A DNA stretch of 38,635 bases from an uncultured Akkermansia sp. (GTDB taxonomy: Bacteria > Verrucomicrobiota > Verrucomicrobiia > Verrucomicrobiales > Akkermansiaceae): positions 1-38,635 of the forward strand of contig URLZ01000021.1 of NCBI GenBank assembly GCA_900548895.1, given 5' to 3'. Each line of letters begins with the position of its first letter. Position 1 is the stretch's first letter. Both the position numbers and the translations under genes were made by a program. Under the pieces are notes generated by a model, which saw only the letters and a program-made list of their open reading frames with translations, was not told the origin of the DNA and did not search any database. Shown piece after piece: positions 1-7,062 of this stretch.

Positions 1-834
1 TTCGCCGCTTGCATCCAAGTTCTCAGGGCTCTTGAGCAACAGATAACGCGAGTTCTTCAAGAGCTGTAAGTCTGCGTAAGAGGCTCCCTTGATGGCTGCC
101 CTCCTCATTTTGTCGACGACGGCGTTCATGTTGGCTATGAGGTGATAAGGATCGTAACATATCCGAATATCGGGAATGTTCGCCAGGGCTGAGGCGCGGT
201 AGGCGTTTCCTCGATCGATGCCGATGCAATGGATGGATTGCCTCTGCCCGGCTGAGAGAGATTTGAAAAAGCCGTCAAGAGCCGTCCTATCTTTGCCGGG
301 CGCCATGTAAAGCGGTTCTCCACTGCGGGCATTGACGACCAAGGTTACAAAGCCGCAAGTCGGCCCAAGATATTTCTCATCAACGACTATGGACTCAAGA
401 CCGTCTTTCGTCGGCTCCGGTTGTGATTGCCTGAGCACCTCCCTGTCAATGCGTCTGACGGTTGAGGCATCGATTCCGTACTTGTAGCCCAAGCTCTCAG
501 CCGGCGCATAGACGAACTCGGCCGAGACCGTCTGCATAAAGGAGCGCGTGAAGTGCATCGTAGGGTGGAAGCTGGGCGGTCGGAGCGATGAGAAACGACC
601 GCAGCATGGACAAGAGCCACAGTATACCTCAGCATGTAAAGTGACCTGCCGGCCTTCGACGGGTAAAGCTTGCGCGTAAGTCTCTCTGAGAGAGTGCTTT
701 ATTAACCTCGCAGAGCAGTGAGGACATAAAAATTTGTATCTTTGGTCAATTACCAGCTTGACCTCAATGCTCTTTTCAGCAACAATAGCGGTGCTGACTC
801 TCCAGCCTTGACCTCCGTATAAAGAGTTTAGCAT
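1..834 (-). CDS. ISL3-family-like transposase, C-terminus cut by the window edge
   Basis: An open frame of 278 codons runs on the minus strand from an ATG at 834 to base 1 without a stop, so the C-terminus lies outside the window. The N-terminal 75 or so residues hold a CPHC pair and a CGSCPCC cluster, the zinc-binding head typical of ISL3 transposases. A helix-turn-helix-like stretch follows (LGYKYGIDASTVRRI). The DDE-type core then begins with IVVDEKYLG (first acidic residue) and IGIDRGNAY (second). The segment CYDPYHLIANMNAVVDKMRR matches the family's usual 'D-x-FH-x-(V/I)-x-x-x-N-x-A-x-D-x-x-R-R' signature. The protein would cut and join the ends of its insertion sequence. The gene is clearly less GC-rich than its neighbours, which fits recent arrival. 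Neither IS end nor the target duplication could be identified. Family assignment is from motif recall, not a search. Confidence 0.82.
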   Translation of the reverse strand, partial: MLNSLYGGQGWRVSTAIVAEKSIEVKLVIDQRYKFLCPHCSARLIKHSLRETYAQALPVEGRQVTLHAEVYCGSCPCCGRFSSLRPPSFHPTMHFTRSFMQTVSAEFVYAPAESLGYKYGIDASTVRRIDREVLRQSQPEPTKDGLESIVVDEKYLGPTCGFVTLVVNARSGEPLYMAPGKDRTALDGFFKSLSAGQRQSIHCIGIDRGNAYRASALANIPDIRICYDPYHLIANMNAVVDKMRRAAIKGASYADLQLLKNSRYLLLKSPENLDASGE

Positions 835-869
835 AAAGTCATTGTAGCAGGTGCTACAATGGGAGGCAA
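835..869 (-). promoter_or_regulatory. Promoter of the ISL3-like transposase with overlapping palindrome
   Basis: Read on the minus strand, TTGCCT (869-864), a 17-bp spacer and TACAAT (846-841) form a good sigma-70-type promoter. The -10 box ends only 6 nt before the ATG at 834, so the transcript should be leaderless or nearly so. A palindrome with 8-bp arms, ATTGTAGC-AGGT-GCTACAAT (841-860), covers the -10 box and half the spacer. It is well placed to act as an operator, although no regulator is known. Confidence 0.6.
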
Positions 870-1183
870 GACTGGGGAGTCAGTTTTTTTGTTTGCCGAA
901 GGTCTCCTGAGGCTCAACAAAACAGCTCGAGACCCGCACCGCGTCACAAGCCCCTCCCCGTCTCGCAGCACCCAGCTCCGGCGCGCGCCGCAGCCGGGCA
1001 TGCGCCGACGTGCGTCTCGCCCGTTTTGATTGAGAGAAAGCGGCATGAGACTGAAAGAGAGCTTGCACAGCGCTGCCTCGGGTGATATAAGATATCAAAG
1101 CACCCCCTTGACCTCGTGCGAAGGAGGAGAAAACGCCTCCCGAGGGCCACAGGGAGGGTGCCGAACGACCCAACTTCACCACC
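870..1183 (+). promoter_or_regulatory. Promoter and structured 5' leader of the 705-aa ankyrin gene
   Basis: No gene is evident between the transposase promoter and the ankyrin gene. An extended -10 promoter lies at TTGCAC (1063-1068), 17 bp, TATAAG (1086-1091) preceded by TGA. The leader that follows contains an inverted repeat: CCTCG (1112-1116) and GGAGG (1123-1127) can pair with CCTCC-CGAGG (1136-1145) around the loop AGAAAACG. A short TGCCGAA block follows at 1159. Similar promoter-plus-hairpin arrangements occur at 10251, 11124 and 13880. The part 870-1050 shows nothing else recognisable. Confidence 0.6.
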
Positions 1184-3301
1184 ATGACATCAACCTTTCC
1201 TTGCTCAGCGCTCATCGCCGCCGCCCTGCTGCTTCAGGCCGGGGCCGCGGCAGAATCCCCGCTTCCCGCCGCCCCTTCCGGCGCAGCACCCGCCGCGCAG
1301 GCGGGCGCCCCGGCCCGCTCCGCGCGGAGCGAGAGCCGCGACAAAACCGCAGCCCCCGACCCCCGCGCGGGCGCTGCCGTGTGGCGCCTGAGTGCGGGGC
1401 GCATCCTGAGTACCTGCGGCACCGGCGACATCACGGATCGCACGGTGCCCGCGCTGAGCGCTTCCGAAGCCGCCGCACTCTTGGGGAGCGACGCCTGTGC
1501 AAGCCCGCTGCACGAGGCCGCCTTTCAAGGCCGGGTCGATGAGGTTCGGCGCTTGCCGGAGGCCGGGGCCGACCCCAATGCCCGGAGCTTCACGGGCGAG
1601 ACGCCGCTCCATCTGGCGGCGCTGGCTGGCCGGGCCGACGTCGTGCGCCTGCTGCTCGGCAGGGGGGCGGATCCCCGGGCCGACAGCAGCCGCGGTACGC
1701 CGCTGCACCGAGCTGCGGAGGGGGGAGCGGCGGAGGTCGTCGAGCTGCTGCTGGACGCCGGTGCAAGCGTGCAGGCTCGGGCGACAGGGGATGAGACACC
1801 CCTGCACACGGCGGCTCGCATGGGGCAGGCGGAAGCGGCCCGCCTGCTGCTGGAGCGCGGGGCGGATCCGAATGCCGTCAATGCCGGAGGCAACACACCG
1901 CTGCACCTCGCCGCCTGCGCCGGTCTCCCCGAGCTGGCGCGCGTGCTCATCGAGCGCGGTGCGAAGGTGAATCAGAAGGATGACTACGGGCAGACGCCTC
2001 TTCACTGTGCTGCGGAGAATGCCTGCGGAGCTGAAAGCTGCCGGATCGCGGCCTTGCTGCTGGAGCATGGCGCGGATGTGAACGCCCGCGCGAAGTATCG
2101 GGAGCCGGGCCGCACGGCTCTGGAATGCGCCGTGCTCGGCGGCCATATCGAGCTCGTGCGCCTGCTGCTGGAGCACGGGGCGGATGTGGCTGAAAGCGAG
2201 CCGAAGCGGGATTCTCTGCTGCTGATGGCGGTGCTGGGCGAAGCGGGAGATCCTGCGCCCGGAAGCCCCGAACTGGTGCGCCTGCTGTTGGAGCACGGCG
2301 CCCGCGTCAAACCGGCGGAATCCGGCATGCTGCTCTGTTGGAGCCGCTCGCCGGAGACCATGCGCCTGCTCATTGAACACGGAGCCGAGGTCCGGGCGCG
2401 CGGTGAGTTCGGCGGCGGGACTCTGCACGATGCCGTCGACCGCCATCGTCCGGATCGCGTGCGCCTGCTGCTGGAGCACGGTGCAGACCCGAACGTGCGA
2501 GACTGTTGCCGCAATACACCCCTGCACGCCGCCGCCGCTTACAAGGACAGCGAGCTTACCGAGATGCTGCTCGCCGCGGGGGCTGACGTCAACGCCCGCA
2601 ACGAGGACGGCGACACCCCGCTGAGTCTCGCCGAGAGAGCCGGCGCCTCGGATACCGCGGCCCTGCTGCGCGCTCGCGGCGCCAAGGCGACGTCCGCAGC
2701 ACCGCGGCGAACGCCGAACGAAGCAGAGGGCGAAGGTGAGAACGAAGCTGAGGGCGGCTGCGGCTTCGCTCGGGGCGAGTCCGACGCGGCCGCAGAGGGG
2801 GAGGAGCCCGAGGAAGACGTGGGCGAGGTGCTCGAAGCGTATCCGGGGGCTAGGGAGTTGTATGGCACGGACAGCTATGCGCGCCTGAAACAGGCGGTGG
2901 CCGTGAGAATCTGCTGGCAATGGAGCCGCGAGGACACCTGGATCCCGCTGCCGTCCGCCTGCGTCTGCCTGGAGGGCAGCGAAGCCCGATTCTTCATCGA
3001 CTCGCTCCTGCGCCACGCGGTGTATCACCCTGAGTCCCACGGCCGCATCATCCCGGTGGATGAGGCTGATGACTATTACTGCGATGATGCTTGTACCGAC
3101 CAATTCCCGACCCTGATCTTCTACGACGCGGCGGGGCGCCCGATCTGCTGGCTGGACTGGATAGACTTTTACCCGCCGCTCGAAGGGAAATACCCGAATC
3201 GCTTCGCCCTGCCGCCGAGCGTCTTCGCCGCGCTGGATTCTCTGATCATCCGCCGCCTGCCGGCCGCCGCCCGACCGAGCGAGGGCCGGGCGAAGAGCTG
3301 A
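1184..3301 (+). CDS. Exported ankyrin-repeat protein with a unique C-terminal domain
   Basis: This 705-residue protein starts with a signal peptide (about residues 1-23, hydrophobic core IAAALLLQAGAAA), then an Ala/Pro-rich stretch. About twelve ankyrin repeats run from residue 106 to 510, recognised by recurring TPLHLAA and LLLEHGADVN motifs; repeats 8 and 9 are degenerate. An acidic linker of Glu, Gly and Ala (about 511-555) leads to a non-ankyrin C-terminal domain (about 560-695) rich in Trp, Cys and Tyr, including ICWQWSRED, DDYYCDDACTD and ICWLDWIDFYP. I do not recognise this domain. Ankyrin arrays bind other proteins, so an exported scaffold is the likely role, but the partner is unknown. 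The chosen ATG gives a proper signal peptide and lies after the leader hairpin. A terminator follows at 3361. Confidence 0.88.
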   Translation: MTSTFPCSALIAAALLLQAGAAAESPLPAAPSGAAPAAQAGAPARSARSESRDKTAAPDPRAGAAVWRLSAGRILSTCGTGDITDRTVPALSASEAAALLGSDACASPLHEAAFQGRVDEVRRLPEAGADPNARSFTGETPLHLAALAGRADVVRLLLGRGADPRADSSRGTPLHRAAEGGAAEVVELLLDAGASVQARATGDETPLHTAARMGQAEAARLLLERGADPNAVNAGGNTPLHLAACAGLPELARVLIERGAKVNQKDDYGQTPLHCAAENACGAESCRIAALLLEHGADVNARAKYREPGRTALECAVLGGHIELVRLLLEHGADVAESEPKRDSLLLMAVLGEAGDPAPGSPELVRLLLEHGARVKPAESGMLLCWSRSPETMRLLIEHGAEVRARGEFGGGTLHDAVDRHRPDRVRLLLEHGADPNVRDCCRNTPLHAAAAYKDSELTEMLLAAGADVNARNEDGDTPLSLAERAGASDTAALLRARGAKATSAAPRRTPNEAEGEGENEAEGGCGFARGESDAAAEGEEPEEDVGEVLEAYPGARELYGTDSYARLKQAVAVRICWQWSREDTWIPLPSACVCLEGSEARFFIDSLLRHAVYHPESHGRIIPVDEADDYYCDDACTDQFPTLIFYDAAGRPICWLDWIDFYPPLEGKYPNRFALPPSVFAALDSLIIRRLPAAARPSEGRAKS

Positions 3302-3360
3302 GCTCAGGCCTGTATGCGATTTGCCCCTGCGGTTTCCGCGCTCTGACTCGGATGAAAACA

Positions 3361-3398
3361 GAGCCCTTCCCGCGTTGCGTGGTGAAAGGGCTCTTTTT
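3361..3398 (+). terminator. Rho-independent terminator after the ankyrin gene
   Basis: GAGCCCTT (3361-3368) pairs with AAGGGCTC (3386-3393), followed directly by TTTTT (3394-3398). It sits 60 bp after the stop codon of the 705-residue ankyrin gene and reads in the same direction. Confidence 0.85.
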
Positions 3399-3675
3399 AT
3401 GTGACCCGCTCTCAGCAGATTTCCGCAAGCACAAAACGCATGCTGACCCGCTTGGTGACGCCGCTCTGTCTCATGGGCGAGATCCGAAAAAGATCCCCGC
3501 GCCGAAAACCCGATTCACCGCGCCGAGGATGCCGCAGCCGGGCCGCTGGAGGGCGGATTTTGTCTGGACGCAAGCCCGCCAGATCAGGGCGGCCTCCGGA
3601 AGCGTGGGCGGCACCTGACGCCCCAGGGCTTCGCCGCCGATGCCGAGACGTACGCCGCACGGACTCACAAAGAGC
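3399..3675. other. Intergenic stretch without a convincing gene
   Basis: Between the terminator and the next promoter only overlapping short frames on both strands are open. Their composition is Arg/Pro/Gly-rich, as expected from chance open frames in GC-rich DNA. None has a promoter, a family motif or a plausible signal peptide. A decayed gene cannot be excluded. Confidence 0.5.
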
Positions 3676-3708
3676 TTGCCGCCGGCTGATCAGCGTGATA
3701 TAAGATAG
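3676..3708 (+). promoter_or_regulatory. Extended -10 promoter of the lipoprotein/Sel1 pair
   Basis: TTGCCG (3676-3681), a 17-bp spacer ending in TGA, and TATAAG (3699-3704) match the promoter type seen at 1063, 10251 and 11124. Here no leader hairpin follows: the first in-frame ATG at 3718 is only 13 nt after the -10 box. Confidence 0.65.
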
Positions 3709-3717
3709 AGAAACCCT

Positions 3718-4248
3718 ATGCCGCATCCCATGAACCAACTCGTCATCGCATCCCTCTGCCTCGCCTTCGCCGCATGCCAAAGCCCGGAAGCGAGCCCGGC
3801 CCCCTGCGAAGAGCGCCGGAATAACCCGCCTTCGGAAAGGAAAGAGTCCGGCTCACTCTGGAAGTTCAACAAAGTATCAGCGGCAGAATGGGCAGCCATT
3901 CAGAAAAAACTCGCCCGCATCGAGCAGCGCGCGGAGTACGTCCGCATCACAGAGAAAAGCCGCTCGTTGCGGACGGTTCAGACGCATACCTACCCCCTCA
4001 GCCCGGACACCAAGCGAGCCCTCTTGGAGGAATGGAGAAGCGCCGGCCCTTGGTCCGAGCGCACCAGCGATCGCATCATCACCGATCCGGCTGTGTTTTA
4101 CCGCCTCGAGTTCTTGGATGAGCATCAGGAAGTTGTCGCGGAGGTGCCGATGAATTATTGGGATGCCGGCTGGTATCAACCCAAGGGCCAATCGGACTAC
4201 ATCCATGTGAGCGACAAGATCTTCTCCTTGTTTCCCGATGCGAAGTAG
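3718..4248 (+). CDS. Putative lipoprotein of unknown function
   Basis: A 176-residue protein with a short basic-free start and hydrophobic core ending in a lipobox-like FAAC (Cys at about residue 20), so it is probably a lipid-anchored envelope protein. Two in-frame starts are possible: ATG at 3718 (MPHPMNQ) and ATG at 3730 (MNQLVIAS). The second gives a more usual signal peptide and leaves a leader of about 20 nt from the promoter at 3676. The mature part is mixed alpha/beta with a charged helix (AIQKKLARIEQRAEYVRI) and a tail rich in Tyr and Trp. I do not recognise a family. It lies 48 bp upstream of the Sel1 gene on the same strand and no terminator separates them, so they are probably co-transcribed. 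Confidence 0.75.
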   Translation: MPHPMNQLVIASLCLAFAACQSPEASPAPCEERRNNPPSERKESGSLWKFNKVSAAEWAAIQKKLARIEQRAEYVRITEKSRSLRTVQTHTYPLSPDTKRALLEEWRSAGPWSERTSDRIITDPAVFYRLEFLDEHQEVVAEVPMNYWDAGWYQPKGQSDYIHVSDKIFSLFPDAK

Positions 4249-4296
4249 GACCGCGCCTGCCGCCGCCGTCCCGCCTCAAAAAGCGTACACCCTCTC

Positions 4297-6048
4297 ATGA
4301 AAAAGGAAGCTCTGATCCTGTTGGCCGGGGCGCTCGCAGCCCCCTTGTTTGCAACCCCCGCCGCGCCCGAAGCGGCGCGGGAGGCCCGTAGCGAGAAATC
4401 CCCTGCCGCCCCTGCCGCGCCTGCCGACGCTCCGGGCGCGGGCGTCGATGCCGCGGCGCTTGAGGAAGCCAAGCCGTGGATCCGCCGCGCGGCGGATCAG
4501 GGAAGCGCCGAGGCGCAGTTCATGCTCGGCATCCTCAGCCTGCAGGAAGCGGATGAGGAGAGCGCTCGCCGGATGCTTCAGGCCTGTCAGTACCTCGACG
4601 GCTACTTCGCGCAGCGGGGGGATGAAGAGGCGCGGCAGGCCCTGCACGTCATCAGCAGAAAATACGAAGAAAAGCGCCGGCTCACGGCGGAGCTCGATCG
4701 CGCCGCCGTCCTCTTCCGCCAAGCCGCGGAGAAGGGAGGGGAGGCGTACCTGCTCGGCTGCCTCTTTCGCGATGGCCGGGGCGTGCTGCCGTCGCGCGCC
4801 GAGGCGGCCCGCTGGTTCCGCAAGGCCGCGGAACAGGGCGATGAGCGGGCGCAGAGCGCACTGGCGCGCCTCGCGGCCGAGGGAGAAGTGCGAGACGAGC
4901 CGATCCGCTTGCCCGAAGGCGAGGAGGACCCCGTCGAGCTCGGCGATCTCGACGACCCGGTCGGTAGTTTTTGGGCCACCTCCGCCGAGCTGGAGGAGGC
5001 GAGGCAGTGGGTGCACCGGGCGGCGGATCAAGGGATGGAGGAAGCACAGGTTCTGCTGGGCATCATCCGCTCGAGGCAATGGGAGATGGAGGCCGTCTCG
5101 CAATACCATGGCGCGGTCTATGGCGCGCATCGGGTCCTATCTCAGCGATGCGATGCGGTGGAGAAGGACAGCTCCGACGGCCGGCCGGCGGATGAGAAAG
5201 CGCTGGCGGCTCTGCGCGTGATCCGCGAGCAATCTGCCGCGATGGCTGAGCGCGGGGCGGATGTCGGCGTCCTCTGCCTGCCGATTCTGTTCCGTCGATG
5301 CGTCGAGCAGGGAGGCGCGGCGCGGGCACCGTATTTCATCGGCCGCCTCCTCGGCGACGGGACCCTCGTGTTGCCCTCCCCCGCCGAGGCGGCTCGCTGG
5401 ATCCGCAAGTCCGCGGAAGGAGGCTGTGTCGAGGCGCAGTGCAAGTTGGGTCTGCTGTACCACGAGGGCCTCGGCGTGGAGAAATCCCCGGCGGAGGCAG
5501 TGAAGTGGTTCCGCCGCGCGGCAGAGCAGGGCTACGGCGTGGCGCAGCTGTACTTGGGGGTGATCTATTACAACGGGCTCGGCGTGGAGAAATCCGCGGA
5601 GGAGGCCGTGAAGTGGTTCCGCCTCGCAACCGAGCAGGGCAGTCCTGATGCGCGGTACAATCTGGGTCTCTGCTATCGGGACGGCTTTGGCGTGGAGAAA
5701 TCCGCGGCGGAGGCGGTGAAGTGCTTCCGCCGCGCGGCAGAGCAGGACTGTGCCGAGGCGCAGTGCAATCTGGGCCTGTGCTATCAGCAAGGCTTTGGCG
5801 TGGAGAAATCTCTCGAAGAGGCGGTGAAGTGGTACGAGCGCTCAGCAAGTCAGGGTTGCGTCGAGGCGCAGTGCAATCTGGGCCTGTGCTATCTGCAAGG
5901 CCTCGGCGTGGAGAAATCGCTGCGGACGGCAGAGCAGTGGCTCCGTCTGGCAGCCGACCGGGGCTGTGAACCGGCGCGAGAATACCTCCGCGAGTTGGAG
6001 GCAGACCTGAAGACTGAGCCGGCCCCAGAGGCCGAGGCGAAACCGTGA
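4297..6048 (+). CDS. Exported Sel1-repeat protein with internal duplication
   Basis: This 583-residue protein has a signal peptide (about 1-20, LILLAGALAAPLFA) and an Ala/Pro-rich linker. The N-terminal region is built from two related halves (about 61-190 and 228-380). Each starts with a 'W-[IV]-x-RAADQG' helix, carries a long irregular insert and ends in a Sel1-like 'LPSxAEAARWxRK' unit. From about 375 to 560 there are five to six regular 36-residue Sel1 repeats with GLGVEKSxxEAVKWFRRAAEQG-like signatures. Sel1 solenoids mediate protein-protein contacts; the signal peptide places this one in the envelope or outside. Its stop codon lies within a 25-bp repeat that recurs after the toxin-antitoxin pair. 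Function beyond scaffolding is not visible. Confidence 0.87.
   Translation: MKKEALILLAGALAAPLFATPAAPEAAREARSEKSPAAPAAPADAPGAGVDAAALEEAKPWIRRAADQGSAEAQFMLGILSLQEADEESARRMLQACQYLDGYFAQRGDEEARQALHVISRKYEEKRRLTAELDRAAVLFRQAAEKGGEAYLLGCLFRDGRGVLPSRAEAARWFRKAAEQGDERAQSALARLAAEGEVRDEPIRLPEGEEDPVELGDLDDPVGSFWATSAELEEARQWVHRAADQGMEEAQVLLGIIRSRQWEMEAVSQYHGAVYGAHRVLSQRCDAVEKDSSDGRPADEKALAALRVIREQSAAMAERGADVGVLCLPILFRRCVEQGGAARAPYFIGRLLGDGTLVLPSPAEAARWIRKSAEGGCVEAQCKLGLLYHEGLGVEKSPAEAVKWFRRAAEQGYGVAQLYLGVIYYNGLGVEKSAEEAVKWFRLATEQGSPDARYNLGLCYRDGFGVEKSAAEAVKCFRRAAEQDCAEAQCNLGLCYQQGFGVEKSLEEAVKWYERSASQGCVEAQCNLGLCYLQGLGVEKSLRTAEQWLRLAADRGCEPAREYLRELEADLKTEPAPEAEAKP
5473..5919 (+). repeat. 108-bp direct repeats encoding Sel1 units
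   Basis: The block GGCGTGGAGAAAT recurs at 5473, 5581, 5689, 5797 and 5905, exactly every 108 bp. This corresponds to one 36-residue Sel1 unit. Flanking bases are also well conserved, indicating unequal recombination or fairly recent expansion. Confidence 0.9.
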
Positions 6049-6067
6049 GCGCGCCCGGCGGCTTGCC
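6043..6067 (+). repeat. Imperfect direct repeat, left copy, flanking the darGT pair
   Basis: These 25 bases match 8138-8162 at 23 positions (core GAGCGC, CCCGGC, GCTTGCC). The left copy contains the TGA stop of the Sel1 gene; the right copy lies just after the toxin gene. Confidence 0.65.
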
Positions 6068-6135
6068 ACCGGCCGCCCGGTGTATGAGACAGGAAGGCGG
6101 AAGGAGGATTTCAAGCTGTACATCCGGTGCCGATC

Positions 6136-6144
6136 TGCTAAAAT
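6136..6144 (+). promoter_or_regulatory. Possible extended -10 element before darG-like gene
   Basis: TGC-TAAAAT (6136-6144) resembles an extended -10 box. No good -35 hexamer is found 17 bp upstream. The start codon at 6187 would give a leader of about 36 nt. Confidence 0.35.
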
Positions 6145-6186
6145 CCCATACGCACCTCGCCAGAAACAGCCTGCGACCAGCCTTTT

Positions 6187-7062
6187 ATGATAGAGTATAT
6201 TGAAGGAGATATATTCGAAAGTCCTGCTCAAGTGATCGTGAATACGGTCAATACCGTGGGCGTTATGGGAAAGGGAATAGCCCTTTCCTTCAAGAGGCGT
6301 TACCCGAAGATGTATGAGCGCTACAGGGCTGTGTGCGAACAAGGATTGCTGAAGATCGGCACCCTGATGTTATTTTACGAGGATGATTATTGGGTTCTCC
6401 TCTTCCCCACGAAGGAGAATTGGCGCCGACCTTCTAAGTTGGAGTACATCGAGGCAGGGCTCAAAAAGTTTGTCCAAACCTATGCCGAGAAGGGTATAAC
6501 ATCCATCGCCTTCCCTCGTCTGGGCTGCGGAAACGGTGAGTTGGAGTGGAGCGACGTCAAGCAGCTCATGGAGAAGTATCTCAAGAATCTTCCGATCCCG
6601 ATTTATATCTATCTGGGCAAGCATCCGGACCAAAAGCCCGAACACAGGGATCAGCGGAAAACGAGCGAGTGGTTGAAGAGCCATGCCAAGGATATGTCCT
6701 TCATCGGTGTGAGGGATGATTTGAGGGATCTCAGCTCGATGTTTCCGTATGGGTTTCAATGGGGCAATAAGTCGGTCTCCATGAGGTACGCGGATGGCGC
6801 CTTCCATTTCACAGGGGTGGATCCGTCGGCAAGTATTGCCCTATCGGAAGATGAGTTGTATCGGGTATGGGATCATCTCCGCACGTCAAGCGTTGTTTCG
6901 CTTGAGAGCCTGACGGAGCAGGAGTCACTATTGTGTGCTCTTTTGCATTCGGCAGGGTATTTATCCGAAATCAAGGTGTATGATCCGGTCATTCAACAGA
7001 TGAGAGACGGTTACCAGCTCAATGCCGGAGTGGGGAGAATGTCTGTCTACGGGGACAAGTGA
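6187..7062 (+). CDS. darG: DarG-like macrodomain antitoxin (ADP-ribosyl hydrolase)
   Basis: A 291-residue protein. Residues 1 to about 147 form a macrodomain of the DarG type: NTVNTVGVMGKGIA (about 19-32) is the ADP-ribose binding loop. FPTKENWRRPS (about 73-84) includes the lysine that DarG uses for catalysis. PRLGCGNGELEW (about 110-121) is the second glycine-rich loop. In characterised systems this enzyme removes the ADP-ribose that DarT attaches to thymidine in single-stranded DNA. Residues about 155-291 form a second domain with no motif I recognise; in longer DarG proteins the C-terminal part binds and blocks DarT. The gene overlaps the next by 4 bases (GTGA). Base composition is visibly lower in GC than the flanks, a sign of transfer. 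Canonical operons place the toxin first; here the antitoxin is first. Confidence 0.85.
   Translation: MIEYIEGDIFESPAQVIVNTVNTVGVMGKGIALSFKRRYPKMYERYRAVCEQGLLKIGTLMLFYEDDYWVLLFPTKENWRRPSKLEYIEAGLKKFVQTYAEKGITSIAFPRLGCGNGELEWSDVKQLMEKYLKNLPIPIYIYLGKHPDQKPEHRDQRKTSEWLKSHAKDMSFIGVRDDLRDLSSMFPYGFQWGNKSVSMRYADGAFHFTGVDPSASIALSEDELYRVWDHLRTSSVVSLESLTEQESLLCALLHSAGYLSEIKVYDPVIQQMRDGYQLNAGVGRMSVYGDK

Noticed and set aside
1205..3103. 632-codon minus-strand frame opposite the 705-aa ankyrin gene
   Set aside because: Shadow: periodic only because the ankyrin repeats opposite are periodic, and it lacks its own promoter or domains.
3401..3780. Overlapping short frames on both strands between the terminator and the lipoprotein gene
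   Set aside because: No family resemblance, no promoter and chance-like composition.
5473..5950. CRISPR-like array
   Set aside because: The 108-bp repeats are in frame and encode Sel1 units; there are no short palindromic repeats with unique spacers here or elsewhere in the window.
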